Shown piece by piece: positions 25,467 through 33,983 of a stretch of DNA of 64,000 nucleotides (within the stretch, counting starts at the first letter, position 1; each line of letters starts with the position of its first letter). The notes beneath the pieces were generated by a model that did no database searches, was not told the origin of the DNA, and saw nothing but the letters and a program-made list of their open reading frames with translations. Made by a program: the position numbers and the translations under genes. The stretch comes from Streptomyces sp. RFCAC02 (GTDB taxonomy: Bacteria > Actinomycetota > Actinomycetes > Streptomycetales > Streptomycetaceae), in the NCBI RefSeq assembly GCF_004193175.1, contig NZ_SAUH01000001.1, forward strand, positions 2,459,501 to 2,523,500. The letters run 5' to 3'.

Positions 25467-26902
25467 CGGGCCACCCCCCGCGTCCAGACGCCGCGCCGGA
25501 TCGTCAGCAGGGCGTACGGGAGGAGCCAGGCCAGGGCGGTGGCCGACAGCAGGCTCATCAGGGGCCGCAACCGCCAGTGCGGGCAGCCGGGATGGTCCAG
25601 CCGGTAGGCGAGCCCCCAGGCGAGGCCCTTGACGAGCACGCCGGCCAGGTAGAGGGCGGTCAGCACCCAGAGCCCTTGCACGGGCCACCACAGGAGGTGG
25701 GCCGCCACCATGAACGGCGACGCCAGGACCAGCACGGCGTGGCCGTAGTACAGCAGCGCGGGCACGGCGCCGAGCCGCCACATGAAGCCGCCGGTGAAGA
25801 CGAGGTTGCGCAGGAAGCTCTTCTTCCACCGCACCTGCTGACGGAGGAACGCGCGGGGTGTCTCGGGCACCGCCGTCCACACCCAGGCGGAGCGGCAGTA
25901 CGCGGTGCGCCACGGGCGCGCGGCGTGCGCCGCCGCGGCGGGGCGCGGCCGTGCCGCCGTGCGCCGCCACCGCTGGCCGATGACCCAGCCGGTGAGCTGG
26001 CGGTCGGTGGCGAACCGGAACTCGGCGCCGAGGAACCGGTCCCCGGCCCAGGCCGGCAGGTGGTCCTCGATCGCCTCCCGCCGGAAGACGGCGAGCGGCC
26101 CGGAGACGCAGGTGACCGCGCCGAACGCCGACTCCGCCGCCTTGGCGATGCGGAACTGCCCCTCGTACCAGACGTCCTGGAGCCGCGCGAGGCGGCTGCG
26201 GCCCACGTTGAGGGCGCGGGCGTGGCCGCTGACCGCGCCGAGTTCGGGGTGCCGCCGGAGTGCGGCGACGCAGCGGGCGAGGGCGTCGGGCGCGAGGACG
26301 CAGTCGGAGTCGGTGAACGCGATGACCTGCCCGCCGGCGTGCGCCACCCCGCGCACGAGGGCGTGCTTCTTGCCCATGTTCCGCTCCAGCGTGACGAGCC
26401 GGACGGGCAGTTCGCGGGCGAGGCGGCGGAGGATGTCGCCGGTGCCGTCGGTGGACCCGTCGTCCACCACGACGATCTCCAGGTCGGGCCATGTGCTGGC
26501 GGCCATGGAGCGTACGCACGCCTCGACGCGGTCGCGTTCGTCCTTCACGGCGAGCAGGAAACTCACCGACGGCCGCTCCGGCAGGGCGGGGAAGGCGGCG
26601 GCGTCGGCGGTCCTGCGGCGCATGACGGTCTCGGCCGGGTCGTCGTAGCGGCGGTAGGCGAGCACCATCATGGCGGCGGACAGGCCGATCGCCAGCAGGC
26701 CGTACGCGGCGGCCGGGGCGGGCACGGGGGTCACGGCCTGCGCCAGCCTGGGCACGCCCCACGCGAGGAGCAGCAGGGGCGCGGCCAGGAGGAGCCGGGA
26801 GCGGCGCGGCCGGCCGCGGTCGGCGGCCGCCGGAACGGGGAGGGGAGCTGGGACGGTGCGCCGGGCGGCGGGCAGGGCCGCGGTCCGCGGTGGCGCGCTC
26901 AC
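25463..26902 (-). CDS. Membrane-bound processive family 2 glycosyltransferase
   Basis: 479 residues. Two N-terminal membrane helices, then a GT2 catalytic domain with SFLLAVKDERDRVEACVRSM, VVVDDGSTDGTGD, the DxD motif in FTDSDCVLAPDA, and the QQVRWKKS motif (QxxRW) of processive synthases such as hyaluronan, chitin and poly-GlcNAc synthases, followed by three or four more membrane helices. It probably polymerises and exports a glycan. Start and stop both overlap neighbours as GTGA. Confidence 0.9.
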   Translation of the reverse strand: MSAPPRTAALPAARRTVPAPLPVPAAADRGRPRRSRLLLAAPLLLLAWGVPRLAQAVTPVPAPAAAYGLLAIGLSAAMMVLAYRRYDDPAETVMRRRTADAAAFPALPERPSVSFLLAVKDERDRVEACVRSMAASTWPDLEIVVVDDGSTDGTGDILRRLARELPVRLVTLERNMGKKHALVRGVAHAGGQVIAFTDSDCVLAPDALARCVAALRRHPELGAVSGHARALNVGRSRLARLQDVWYEGQFRIAKAAESAFGAVTCVSGPLAVFRREAIEDHLPAWAGDRFLGAEFRFATDRQLTGWVIGQRWRRTAARPRPAAAAHAARPWRTAYCRSAWVWTAVPETPRAFLRQQVRWKKSFLRNLVFTGGFMWRLGAVPALLYYGHAVLVLASPFMVAAHLLWWPVQGLWVLTALYLAGVLVKGLAWGLAYRLDHPGCPHWRLRPLMSLLSATALAWLLPYALLTIRRGVWTRGVAR

Positions 26903-28221
26903 AGGACCACCCGGTGTCCCACGTCGCGCAGCCGGTACGTGGCGTCCAGTACGGGCGTGCGTTCGTCGAGCCAGGTCAGGTCCTGCCCCGGGTGGGCCGT
27001 GTGCACGACCACCAGGTCCCAGGCGGGACCCGTGTCCTCGGGGTCGCCGGCCGGAGCCCACGGGTCGAGGTGGCGCAGGACGCGCCCGCCGGCCGTGAGG
27101 GCGGGGATCAGCGGGTCGGTGTACGCGACACGGACGCCGGCGGCGGACAGGGCCGCGAGGATTTCGACGGCGGGCGACTCCCTGACGTCCGCGACCCCCG
27201 GCTTGTAGGCGACGCCGACGACCAGCACGCGGGCGTCGTGCCGGGGGACCCCGCGCTCGGCCAGCAGGCCGAGCGCGCGTTCGGCGACGGCGCCGGGGCG
27301 TGCGGCGAGGGCGGTCATGGCGGCCTCGGTCACCGGCAGCGGCGTACGGCGGGCGCGGGACTGCCACAGCAGGTAGTGGGGGTCGCAGGGGATGCAGTGG
27401 CCGCCGGCGCCGGGTCCCGGCCAGAACGGCATGAAGCCGAACGGCTTGGTGGCCGCCGCCTCGACGATCTCGGCCGGGTCGAGGCCGAGGCCGCCGGCGA
27501 TGTCGGCGAACTCGTTGGCGAGGGAGATGTTGACGGCCCGGAAGGTGTTCTCCAGCAGCTTGGTCAGCTCGGCGGCCTCCGGGGAGCCGACCGTGTGGAT
27601 GGCACCGGCGGTGCCGCGCAGGATCTCGGCGGCCCGCAGGCCGCACGCCGGGCTGAGTCCGCCGACGACGCGGGTGGTCGTCTCCTGGGCGTGCTTGGGA
27701 CGGCCGGGGTCGACGCGTTCGGGGGCGCAGGCGACGTGCACGTCGTGGCCCGGTACGAGGCCGCGGGCGGCGAGCGGGCCGACGAGCAGTTCCCTGGTCG
27801 TTCCGACGTAGCTGGTCGACGCGAGGACGATCGTCTGGCCGGCCCTGGCGTGCCGTACGACCGTCTCGCAGGCGGCGCGCAGGGCGGTCAGGTCGGGGAC
27901 GAGGTGGCGGTCGACGGGGGTGGGCACGCAGACGACGACGGCGTCCGCGCCGGCCAGCGCGGCCGGGTCGCCGGTGAGGGCGAAGCCGGGGCGGCCGACG
28001 TACGCGCCGAGGCGGTCCTGGTCGTGGGGCAGGAGGTCGGCGCCGCCCCGGGTGATGAGGTCGATGCGCCGGGGGTCGACGTCCAGGCCGACGACCCGGT
28101 GGCCCGCGGTCCGCAGCGCGATGGCGGTGGGCAGTCCGACGTAGCCGAGGCCGACCACGGCCACGGTGGTCGTCGGTGTCGGCGCCCGATGGGGGCGCGC
28201 GGCGGTCAGCACAGATGACAT
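26899..28221 (-). CDS. UDP-sugar 6-dehydrogenase (nucleotide sugar dehydrogenase)
   Basis: 440 residues. The NAD-binding start VAVVGLGYVGLPTAIALRTAGH, the middle domain KLLENTFRAVNISLANEFADI and the catalytic Cys in PGPGAGGHCIPCDPHYLL identify a four-electron dehydrogenase of the UDP-GlcNAc/UDP-ManNAc or UDP-glucose type; GGHCIPCDP is nearer the WecC/WbpA group. No ribosome site precedes the ATG, but a TACGCT -10 box at 28229-28234 is seven bases upstream, so the operon mRNA is probably leaderless. It supplies a uronic acid donor to the coupled glycosyltransferase. Confidence 0.9.
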   Translation of the reverse strand: MSSVLTAARPHRAPTPTTTVAVVGLGYVGLPTAIALRTAGHRVVGLDVDPRRIDLITRGGADLLPHDQDRLGAYVGRPGFALTGDPAALAGADAVVVCVPTPVDRHLVPDLTALRAACETVVRHARAGQTIVLASTSYVGTTRELLVGPLAARGLVPGHDVHVACAPERVDPGRPKHAQETTTRVVGGLSPACGLRAAEILRGTAGAIHTVGSPEAAELTKLLENTFRAVNISLANEFADIAGGLGLDPAEIVEAAATKPFGFMPFWPGPGAGGHCIPCDPHYLLWQSRARRTPLPVTEAAMTALAARPGAVAERALGLLAERGVPRHDARVLVVGVAYKPGVADVRESPAVEILAALSAAGVRVAYTDPLIPALTAGGRVLRHLDPWAPAGDPEDTGPAWDLVVVHTAHPGQDLTWLDERTPVLDATYRLRDVGHRVVL

Positions 28222-28411
28222 GCGGAGGAGCGTATCGAGTTGTGAGCATTTGATGGCGTATATCCGATTTCCTGTGTTGCGTACCCCCGCCTCCCGTGCG
28301 GCACCGGTCGCCGGCCGCCTACCTGGGCAAACGCGCGACACACGGCACCACCGGCCCGCGTACGCCCCACCCGCCGTCGCCCGCATGGAGCAGCGGGATG
28401 CCCGCATTTCC

Positions 28412-28457
28412 TGTCAGGCTGGGTTGACACGCGGAGGACTGTCAGGCCAGGCTGACA
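28412..28457 (+). promoter_or_regulatory. Two matching TGTCA-N8-TGACA operators and promoter
   Basis: TGTCA-GGCTGGGT-TGACA at 28412-28429 and TGTCA-GGCCAGGC-TGACA at 28440-28457 are equal-length dyads whose starts are 28 bases apart. TTGACA (28424-28429) within the first and CAGGCT (28448-28453) within the second, 18 bases apart, make a promoter whose start would fall at the ATG 28461. Binding would block RNA polymerase, so this looks autoregulatory. Confidence 0.7.
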
Positions 28458-28460
28458 GGC

Positions 28461-28664
28461 ATGGACGCCGGAGACCTCTCGGAACGCCTTCGCTCGCACG
28501 ACCCGGCCGTCGGACTGCGGGCCGTGGGCGCCCTGCACCGCCTGGCCGAACAGGTCGAGGCGGCGGCCGTCGCACGGGCCAGGGAGCAGGGCTGGTCCTG
28601 GGAGCAGATCGGCGACGCCCTCGGCGTGTCACGGCAGTCCGCGCACGCCAAGCACGGGAAGTGA
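28461..28664 (+). CDS. Small HTH protein
   Basis: 67 residues. The C-terminal half is a helix-turn-helix (WSWEQIGDALGVSRQSAHAKHGK) of the type found in small actinobacterial DNA-binding proteins; the N-terminal half is a helix (AVGLRAVGALHRLAEQVEAAAVARA) likely used for dimerisation. It is followed six bases later by a Clp-N domain gene, a conserved pairing. It is the most likely ligand of the paired palindromes overlapping its own promoter, and the mRNA appears leaderless. Confidence 0.82.
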   Translation: MDAGDLSERLRSHDPAVGLRAVGALHRLAEQVEAAAVARAREQGWSWEQIGDALGVSRQSAHAKHGK

Positions 28665-28670
28665 GACGCG

Positions 28671-29138
28671 ATGTTCGAACAGTTCACGGGCGCGGCCCGC
28701 GCGGCGGTCTCCTCGGCACTGGAGGAGTCCCGGCTGCGCGGCGACCGCCGCATCGGCACGGAACACCTGCTCCTCGGGGTCCTGCGCGAACCGGCGGCGG
28801 CCCGCGCCCTCGTCGCGGACGCCGACACCGCGCGCTCGGCCCTCGCGGACCTGGACCGGGAGGCGCTCGCGGCCATCGGCATCCACACGCAGGGCGTCGA
28901 ACGGCCGCCGGTCCCCGCGTCGGGCAAGCGCACACCGTTCACCTCGGGCGCGCGCGCCGTCCTCCCCCGCGCCCTGGCGGAGGCACGGCGGGGCGGCGGC
29001 CGGCGGATCACGCCGGAACACCTTCTCGCGGCGCTCCTCGACTGCGACGCGACCGACCCCGTCGCCGCGGTGACGGCCCACCTGGGCATCGACCGCGAGG
29101 CCACCCTGGCGCACCTGCGCGCCACGACAGCCGTGTGA
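28671..29138 (+). CDS. Stand-alone Clp N-domain protein
   Basis: 155 residues made of two Clp N-terminal repeats: MFEQFTGAARAAVSSALEESRLRGDRRIGTEHLLLGVL and FTSGARAVLPRALAEARRGGGRRITPEHLLAALL. The ATPase modules of ClpC/ClpA are absent, so it is not an unfoldase; it may act as an adaptor or substrate receptor. It is cotranscribed with the small HTH gene upstream, suggesting a stress-response role, which is inference. Confidence 0.9.
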   Translation: MFEQFTGAARAAVSSALEESRLRGDRRIGTEHLLLGVLREPAAARALVADADTARSALADLDREALAAIGIHTQGVERPPVPASGKRTPFTSGARAVLPRALAEARRGGGRRITPEHLLAALLDCDATDPVAAVTAHLGIDREATLAHLRATTAV

Positions 29139-29162
29139 GCGGCGGGCCCGGTCGCGGTGGCG

Positions 29163-29813
29163 TCAGGGCCGGTGCGGCCGGGCGGCGAGCCACGGCGGGA
29201 GCAGGGCCGCGGCCGCCGAGACGAACAGCGGGCGGTCGCGCGGCGCCGGGCGGGACAGCCACGCCTCGACGATCCCCGCCTCCCCGTGCGCGACGAAGCG
29301 GCTGTACGCGTCCAGGCGCCACTCGGCCGGCCCCTCGCCGTCCGGCAGCTTCTCCGGGTCACGGTCGAGGAGGGCGCGGACCGAGGCCGTGAAGTGGTCG
29401 ACGAGCAGGCGGTGGAGCACCGCGCTGCGCCGCCCCACGAGGCCGACGGTGTAGAGGGCGTCGTGACGCTCCAGGTGGTCGAGCAGCGCCCCGGACGCGC
29501 GCTCCCAGATCACGGGGACGGGCAGTTCGGCGGCCAGGGCGTCGGCGATCCACCCGGCGCGGACCCGGTCGAGGTCGGCGTACAGCACCTGCTCCAGGAC
29601 GGCCGCAGGGGTGGCGGCGTGCTTGTAGAAGGTGGTGCGGTTGACGCGGGCCTCCCGTACGAGGTCGGCCACCGCGACGTCCTCCACGGGCCGCTCCGAC
29701 GCCAGCCGCAGAACGGCCGCGCGCAGGCGGTCGCGGGTGCGCCGGGCGCGGACGTCGAGATCCGCCGTCCCCCCGTCGCCGCCGCCGGGCGGACGCTGCG
29801 TTGCACCTGACAT
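29163..29813 (-). CDS. TetR family regulator
   Basis: 216 residues with the TetR HTH (RDRLRAAVLRLASERPVEDVAVADLVREARVNRTTFYKHA) and a C-terminal domain of the TetR_C_33-like sort. ATG 29813 is chosen because TAGGCT (29821-29826 on the minus strand) is seven bases upstream, giving a leaderless mRNA. A dyad AACGCAG/CTGCGTT overlaps this -10 box. It is divergent from the alcohol dehydrogenase gene at 30067, which it may control. Confidence 0.87.
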   Translation of the reverse strand: MSGATQRPPGGGDGGTADLDVRARRTRDRLRAAVLRLASERPVEDVAVADLVREARVNRTTFYKHAATPAAVLEQVLYADLDRVRAGWIADALAAELPVPVIWERASGALLDHLERHDALYTVGLVGRRSAVLHRLLVDHFTASVRALLDRDPEKLPDGEGPAEWRLDAYSRFVAHGEAGIVEAWLSRPAPRDRPLFVSAAAALLPPWLAARPHRP

Positions 29814-29825
29814 CCCGAGCAGCCT

Positions 29826-29859
29826 AACGCAGCCCATGCACACCCTCACCACCTGCGTT
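29826..29859. promoter_or_regulatory. Candidate TetR operator
   Basis: AACGCAG at 29826-29832 and CTGCGTT at 29853-29859 form a perfect 7-base inverted repeat with a 20-base spacer, beginning at the tetR -10 box. The long spacer is unusual for a TetR site, so it may be two half-sites. Confidence 0.4.
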
Positions 29860-30066
29860 GATCGACACGTGTCTCTTTTCTTTTCGGCCGGGCGGTGCCA
29901 TGATGACGGCAGTGGCGGAGCCGCCGGGAAGCATCGCTCCCGGCCCCTCCGCCGTCACCACGACCGCGCCCCGCGCCGACGCTCCTCAGCACCGCCGGCC
30001 CCGCGCGCGGCCCCCTCCCGGCCGCCGTGCCGTGACCGGCGGCTCGCACAGGAAAGAAGCACGATC

Positions 30067-31155
30067 ATGAAGGCATCCGTCACCAAGGGTCTGGGGCAGG
30101 GCTTCACCGTCGAGGAGGTCGAGCTGGCCGCACCGGCCGGACACGAGGTCCGCGTGGAGGTGCGGGCGTCCGGCCTGTGCCACTCGGACCTGAGCGTCGC
30201 CACCTTCATCGGCGGCGAGTTCCCCGTCGTCCTCGGCCACGAGGTGGCCGGCGTGGTCACCGGGACGGGTCCGGAGGTCACGCAGGTGAAGGTCGGCGAC
30301 CACGTCGTCGGCAGCCTGATCCAGCACTGCGGGGCCTGCGTGAACTGTCTCGGCGGCCGTACGCACATCTGCCTCCGCCCGGAGGCCACCCTGCGCTCCC
30401 CCGGGCAGCCCCCGCGCATCACCTGGAACGGCGCGCCCGTCGCGCAGGGCATGGCGCTCGGCGGCTTCGCGCAGGAAGCCCTCGTCCACGAGAACCAGCT
30501 CGCCGTCGTCCCCGACGAGATGCCGTGGGCGCAGGCGGCCCTCATCGGCTGCGGCGTGCTCACCGGCGCCGGTGCCGTGCTGAACAGCGCGGACGTCCGG
30601 CAGGGCGAGAGCGTCGTCGTCATCGGCGCGGGCGGCGTCGGCCTGAACGCGGTCAGCGGCGCCCGGCTCGCCGGCGCCGGCACGATCATCGTCACGGACA
30701 TCGAGGACGCCAAGCTGGAGCGCGCCCGCGCGTTCGGCGCCACCCACGTCGTCAACTCCCGCACCACCGACCCGGTCGAGGCGGTCCACGACATCACCGG
30801 CACCGGCGCCGACCACGTCTTCGACTTCGTGGGCGTCCGCCCGGTCACCGCCCAGGGCATGCGGATGCTCGGCAAGGGCGGCGGCCTGTACCTGATAGGC
30901 GTCGGCTCGAACGACGCGGGCGTGGACGTCAGCTCGCTCGTCGCGCTGAGCGGGTCGCAGAAGGTCCAGGGCGTCTACATGGGGTCGTCGAACCTCAAGC
31001 GGGACATCCCCTTCTACGCCGCCATGTACCTGCAGGGCCGGATGAACCTGGACGACCTGGTCTCCCGGGAGATCCGCCTGGACGGCATCGACGCCGGGTA
31101 CGAGGCGCTGAAGGACGGCAGCACCGCCCGCGTCGTCATCACCGACTTCTCCTGA
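30067..31155 (+). CDS. Zinc-dependent class III-like alcohol dehydrogenase
   Basis: 362 residues. Catalytic zinc ligands are seen in GLCHSD and GHEVAG. Only CGACVNCLGGRTHIC remains of the structural zinc cluster, with three or four Cys (CxxCxxC-like spacing). The Rossmann motif is VVVIGAGGVGLNAVSGARLAGA. It resembles NDMA-dependent and Rxyl_3153-type alcohol dehydrogenases of actinomycetes. It probably oxidises a primary alcohol or aldehyde adduct. An AGGAAAG ribosome site precedes the ATG. Divergent from a TetR gene. Confidence 0.9.
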   Translation: MKASVTKGLGQGFTVEEVELAAPAGHEVRVEVRASGLCHSDLSVATFIGGEFPVVLGHEVAGVVTGTGPEVTQVKVGDHVVGSLIQHCGACVNCLGGRTHICLRPEATLRSPGQPPRITWNGAPVAQGMALGGFAQEALVHENQLAVVPDEMPWAQAALIGCGVLTGAGAVLNSADVRQGESVVVIGAGGVGLNAVSGARLAGAGTIIVTDIEDAKLERARAFGATHVVNSRTTDPVEAVHDITGTGADHVFDFVGVRPVTAQGMRMLGKGGGLYLIGVGSNDAGVDVSSLVALSGSQKVQGVYMGSSNLKRDIPFYAAMYLQGRMNLDDLVSREIRLDGIDAGYEALKDGSTARVVITDFS

Positions 31156-31193
31156 CGCGGACCGTCCGTGCCCCGCCGCGCATACTGGAACGT

Positions 31194-32063
31194 ATGGACG
31201 GCAGCAACGACGCGAGCGGCGCGACCGACCCCCACCGGGCGCTCGGGAGCTTCCTGCGCGCCCGGCGCGGGCGCGTCGCGCCGGAGGACGTCGGCATCAC
31301 CGCCGGCACCCGCCGCCGGGTGCGCGGCCTGCGGCGCGAGGAGCTGGCCCACCTGGCGGGCATCAGCGTGGACTACTACGTGCGGCTCGAACAGGGCCGC
31401 GCCACCGCGCCGTCCCCCGAGATCCTCGACGCGCTGGCCCGCGCCCTGCGCCTCGACGTGCCGGAGCGGCAGCACCTCGCCACGCTGGCCGCCGCCCGGC
31501 GCGGCCCCGCGCCCCGGGCGACGGTCAGCCCGCTGCTGCGCCGGGTCCTGGACGGCCTGGACGAGTTCCCCGCGTTCGTCACGAACCACCGGCTCGACGT
31601 GGTGGCGTGGAACGCGCTCGGCACCGAACTCATCGGCGGCCTGGCCGACCCGGGCCGCCGCGACCGCAACCACGCCCGCTACCTCTTCCTCGACCCGGCG
31701 TCGCGCGAGGTGTTCCCGGACTGGGAGGAGCGGGCGCGCGAGACCGTGGGCCAGCTCCGGGTGTTCGCGGGCCGCTACCCGGACGACGCGGAGCTGACCG
31801 CGCTCATCGCCGAACTGGCGGACAGCAGCGCCGACTTCGCCCGCATGTGGGCCACCGGCGAGGTCATCGTGTGCGTCGCGGGCCGCAAACGCCTGCGGCA
31901 CCCGGCGGCCGGCCTGCTGCACCTGGACTACCAGATCCTGCGGGTACCGGCCGGGACGGGTGACTCCGGCCTGGAGATCCACGTGTTCTCCGCGACCGAG
32001 GACACCCCGGACGCCACCGCCCTGGCCCGCCTCGCGGCCCCCGCCGGCGCGACGGCGACCTGA
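31194..32063 (+). CDS. XRE regulator with MmyB-like ligand-binding domain
   Basis: 289 residues. An N-terminal HTH (RRRVRGLRREELAHLAGISVDYYVRLEQGRATAPSPEILDALARAL) is followed by an MmyB-like C-terminal domain (FPAFVTNHRLDVVAWNALGTEL, RNHARYLFLDPASREVFPDWEE, HLDYQILRVPAG). Such regulators often control neighbouring oxidoreductases, here the alcohol dehydrogenase 38 bases upstream. CATACT at 31181-31186, seven bases before the ATG, may be a -10 box. Confidence 0.9.
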   Translation: MDGSNDASGATDPHRALGSFLRARRGRVAPEDVGITAGTRRRVRGLRREELAHLAGISVDYYVRLEQGRATAPSPEILDALARALRLDVPERQHLATLAAARRGPAPRATVSPLLRRVLDGLDEFPAFVTNHRLDVVAWNALGTELIGGLADPGRRDRNHARYLFLDPASREVFPDWEERARETVGQLRVFAGRYPDDAELTALIAELADSSADFARMWATGEVIVCVAGRKRLRHPAAGLLHLDYQILRVPAGTGDSGLEIHVFSATEDTPDATALARLAAPAGATAT

Positions 32064-32072
32064 CGCGCTCCC

Positions 32073-32279
32073 GTGACCCCGGAAAGTCTGGCGACCGTGC
32101 GGGTGCCCGTGGGCATCCGCCGGGGCGGCGCGGACACGGTCAACCCGTACGACGCCGACACCAGGCCGTACCTGGAGCACATCCCCACGGCGAGCGGCTG
32201 TTCCGCCGGCCCCCGGGTCCGTCACGACGACGTCTTCGCCCCCGAACCCGCCGGCTTCTTCCGGCAGCACCTGGGCTGA
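32073..32279 (+). CDS. Short hypothetical protein, possibly a remnant
   Basis: A 68-codon frame starting at GTG 32073, nine bases after the XRE gene. Codon use has the strong third-position GC bias of real genes, and the product contains aromatic residues (FFRQHLG at the end). No family is recognised, and the length and abrupt end leave open a truncated remnant of a larger gene. Confidence 0.45.
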   Translation: MTPESLATVRVPVGIRRGGADTVNPYDADTRPYLEHIPTASGCSAGPRVRHDDVFAPEPAGFFRQHLG

Positions 32280-32302
32280 CCCCCTCCGGCGGAACCGGCG
32301 TC

Positions 32303-33169
32303 TCAGGCGCCGCCGCGTACGGCCGACAGGACGTGCGGCCATGCCTCGGCGCCCAGTGCCGCGTCCGCCTCCGGGGTGCCGCCGTGGTCGAAGCGCGGGG
32401 ACGGGGGCGGCGCGGACTCGCCCGGGAACACGGTCCGGTGGCCCGCGTCGGCCCGGACGACGACCGCCGCGCCGCGCCCCGCGGCCGTCCGCCGCGCGGC
32501 GAGTTCACCGGCGAAGCGCGCGGACGGCCACATCCGGTCGGCGCCACCCGCGACCAGCACCAGGTCCGCCACGGCCCGCTCCACCGGGATGGCGGCGGCG
32601 GGCAGCAGATCCGCGTACGTCACGAGGCTGCGCTCGTACCACCCGCGCACCGCCACCGGCGCGCCTTCCGGCTCCGACGGCGTCCAGGAACCGTCGAGCG
32701 GGACGAACGGCACGGGCCGTCCGCGCCACGTCCAGCTCGAACGGTACGGGCGGTCCCGGCCGTCGCGGCCCGGTCCGACGTTGGCCCAGCACACCGAGGT
32801 CGGGGCGAGCGCGATCACGGCGTCCGCGCAGCCGGTCAGGGCCGCGACGAGCAGCGCCGCCTCCGCGCCCTTGGACGTGCCGAGGAGACTGACGCGCGCC
32901 GCGCCGCGCTCCCGCAGCAGCCCGGCCGCGTCGGCGAAGGTCTCAAGAGGTACCTCGCAGACGCCGGGCGGCTGCCCCGCCCCGCCGAACCATCGCACGG
33001 ACACCGCCGTCACTCCGGCGCGGGCGAACAGGCGGCACCGCTCGCGCTCGATCCGGCCGCTCGACCCGGACAGCACGAGCACGCCCGCGCCGCCGCCGCC
33101 CGTCACCGGCGCGGCGGCGAAGCCCTTCCACGGACCGGTCAGTTCGTCCTCGGCGATCCCGTCGCTCAT
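32303..33169 (-). CDS. Alpha/beta hydrolase, BAAT C-terminal/acyl-thioesterase type
   Basis: 288 residues. The nucleophile motif is GTSKG (LLGTSKGAEAALLVAAL), the acid is in VAGGADRMWPS and the His is in ADAGHRTVFPGE, matching the acyl-CoA:amino acid N-acyltransferase/thioesterase C-terminal family, in which Ser replaces Cys in many members. A TAGGTT box at 33178-33183, eight bases before the ATG, may give it its own promoter even though the operon upstream ends only 40 bases away. Possibly releases or transfers an acyl group in the same pathway. Confidence 0.85.
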   Translation of the reverse strand: MSDGIAEDELTGPWKGFAAAPVTGGGGAGVLVLSGSSGRIERERCRLFARAGVTAVSVRWFGGAGQPPGVCEVPLETFADAAGLLRERGAARVSLLGTSKGAEAALLVAALTGCADAVIALAPTSVCWANVGPGRDGRDRPYRSSWTWRGRPVPFVPLDGSWTPSEPEGAPVAVRGWYERSLVTYADLLPAAAIPVERAVADLVLVAGGADRMWPSARFAGELAARRTAAGRGAAVVVRADAGHRTVFPGESAPPPSPRFDHGGTPEADAALGAEAWPHVLSAVRGGA

Positions 33170-33209
33170 GACCGGTCAACCTACGGGACGGCGCGGGCGG
33201 CCGTGCCGG

Positions 33210-33983
33210 TCAGCCCGTCAGCAGGGCCGCCAGCTCCGCGTGCAACGCCGGTCCCGCCGCCAGGACGCCGGACGGCGGCAGGACCGTCGTCCGCGCCCCG
33301 GCCTCCGCCGCGATCAGGGCACCCGCAGCGGTGTCCCACGGCGCCAGCTCGTCCTCGTAGTAGGCGTCGGTACGCCCGCACGCCACCCAGCACAGCTCCA
33401 GCGCCGCGCTGCCACCGCTGCGGATGTCGCGGATGCGCGGCAGCAGCCCCGGCACGACGGCGGCCTGCCGCGCGCGGGACCCGGCCCCGTACGCGAAGCC
33501 CGTCGCGACCAGCGCCGACGGCGGCGGCACCGGGTCGTTGACGCGCACCGGCGCGCCGTTCAGCCGGGCGCCGCCGCCCAGCGTCGCGGTGAACGTCTCG
33601 CCGCGCGCCGGGTCGCACACCACCCCGGCGACCGCGCGCCACACGCCGTCGTCGCCCAGCCGCTCGCAGGCGACCGAGACGGCCGTGTGCGGGATGCCGT
33701 ACAGGTGGTTGACCGTGCCGTCCAGCGGGTCGAGCACCCACCGCAGGCCCGTCTCCGAAGGACGCTCCGCACCCTCCTCGCCCAGCAGCCCGTCACCCGG
33801 CCGCTCGGCGGTCAGCAGCTCGGTGACGGCCGCCTCGCTCGCCCGGTCGGCGTCGGTGACCGGGTCGGTCGGCGTGGACTTGTGCCCGACGCCGGTGGCG
33901 CGGCCCGCCCGCGCGGCCAGCTCCGCGCCGCCCCGGTGGGCGGCGCGGACGGCCAGGCCGAGCAGCGTCGGCAGCTCAGTCAT
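33210..33983 (-). CDS. Inositol monophosphatase family protein
   Basis: 257 residues. Metal-site motifs of the family are present: GEEG (LLGEEGAERP), the DPLDGTVNHLYG signature and the C-terminal APWDTAAGALIAAEAGA. It should cleave a phosphate from inositol phosphate, histidinol phosphate or a sugar phosphate. It is the last gene of a five-gene overlapping operon with an aminotransferase, a dehydrogenase and a glycosyltransferase, so a cyclitol or sugar phosphate is the likely substrate. Confidence 0.9.
   Translation of the reverse strand: MTELPTLLGLAVRAAHRGGAELAARAGRATGVGHKSTPTDPVTDADRASEAAVTELLTAERPGDGLLGEEGAERPSETGLRWVLDPLDGTVNHLYGIPHTAVSVACERLGDDGVWRAVAGVVCDPARGETFTATLGGGARLNGAPVRVNDPVPPPSALVATGFAYGAGSRARQAAVVPGLLPRIRDIRSGGSAALELCWVACGRTDAYYEDELAPWDTAAGALIAAEAGARTTVLPPSGVLAAGPALHAELAALLTG

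Noticed and set aside
28230..28300. AT-rich stretch upstream of the sugar dehydrogenase as a riboswitch or small RNA
   Set aside because: The -10 box seven bases from the ATG leaves no 5' leader, and no stable structure was found.
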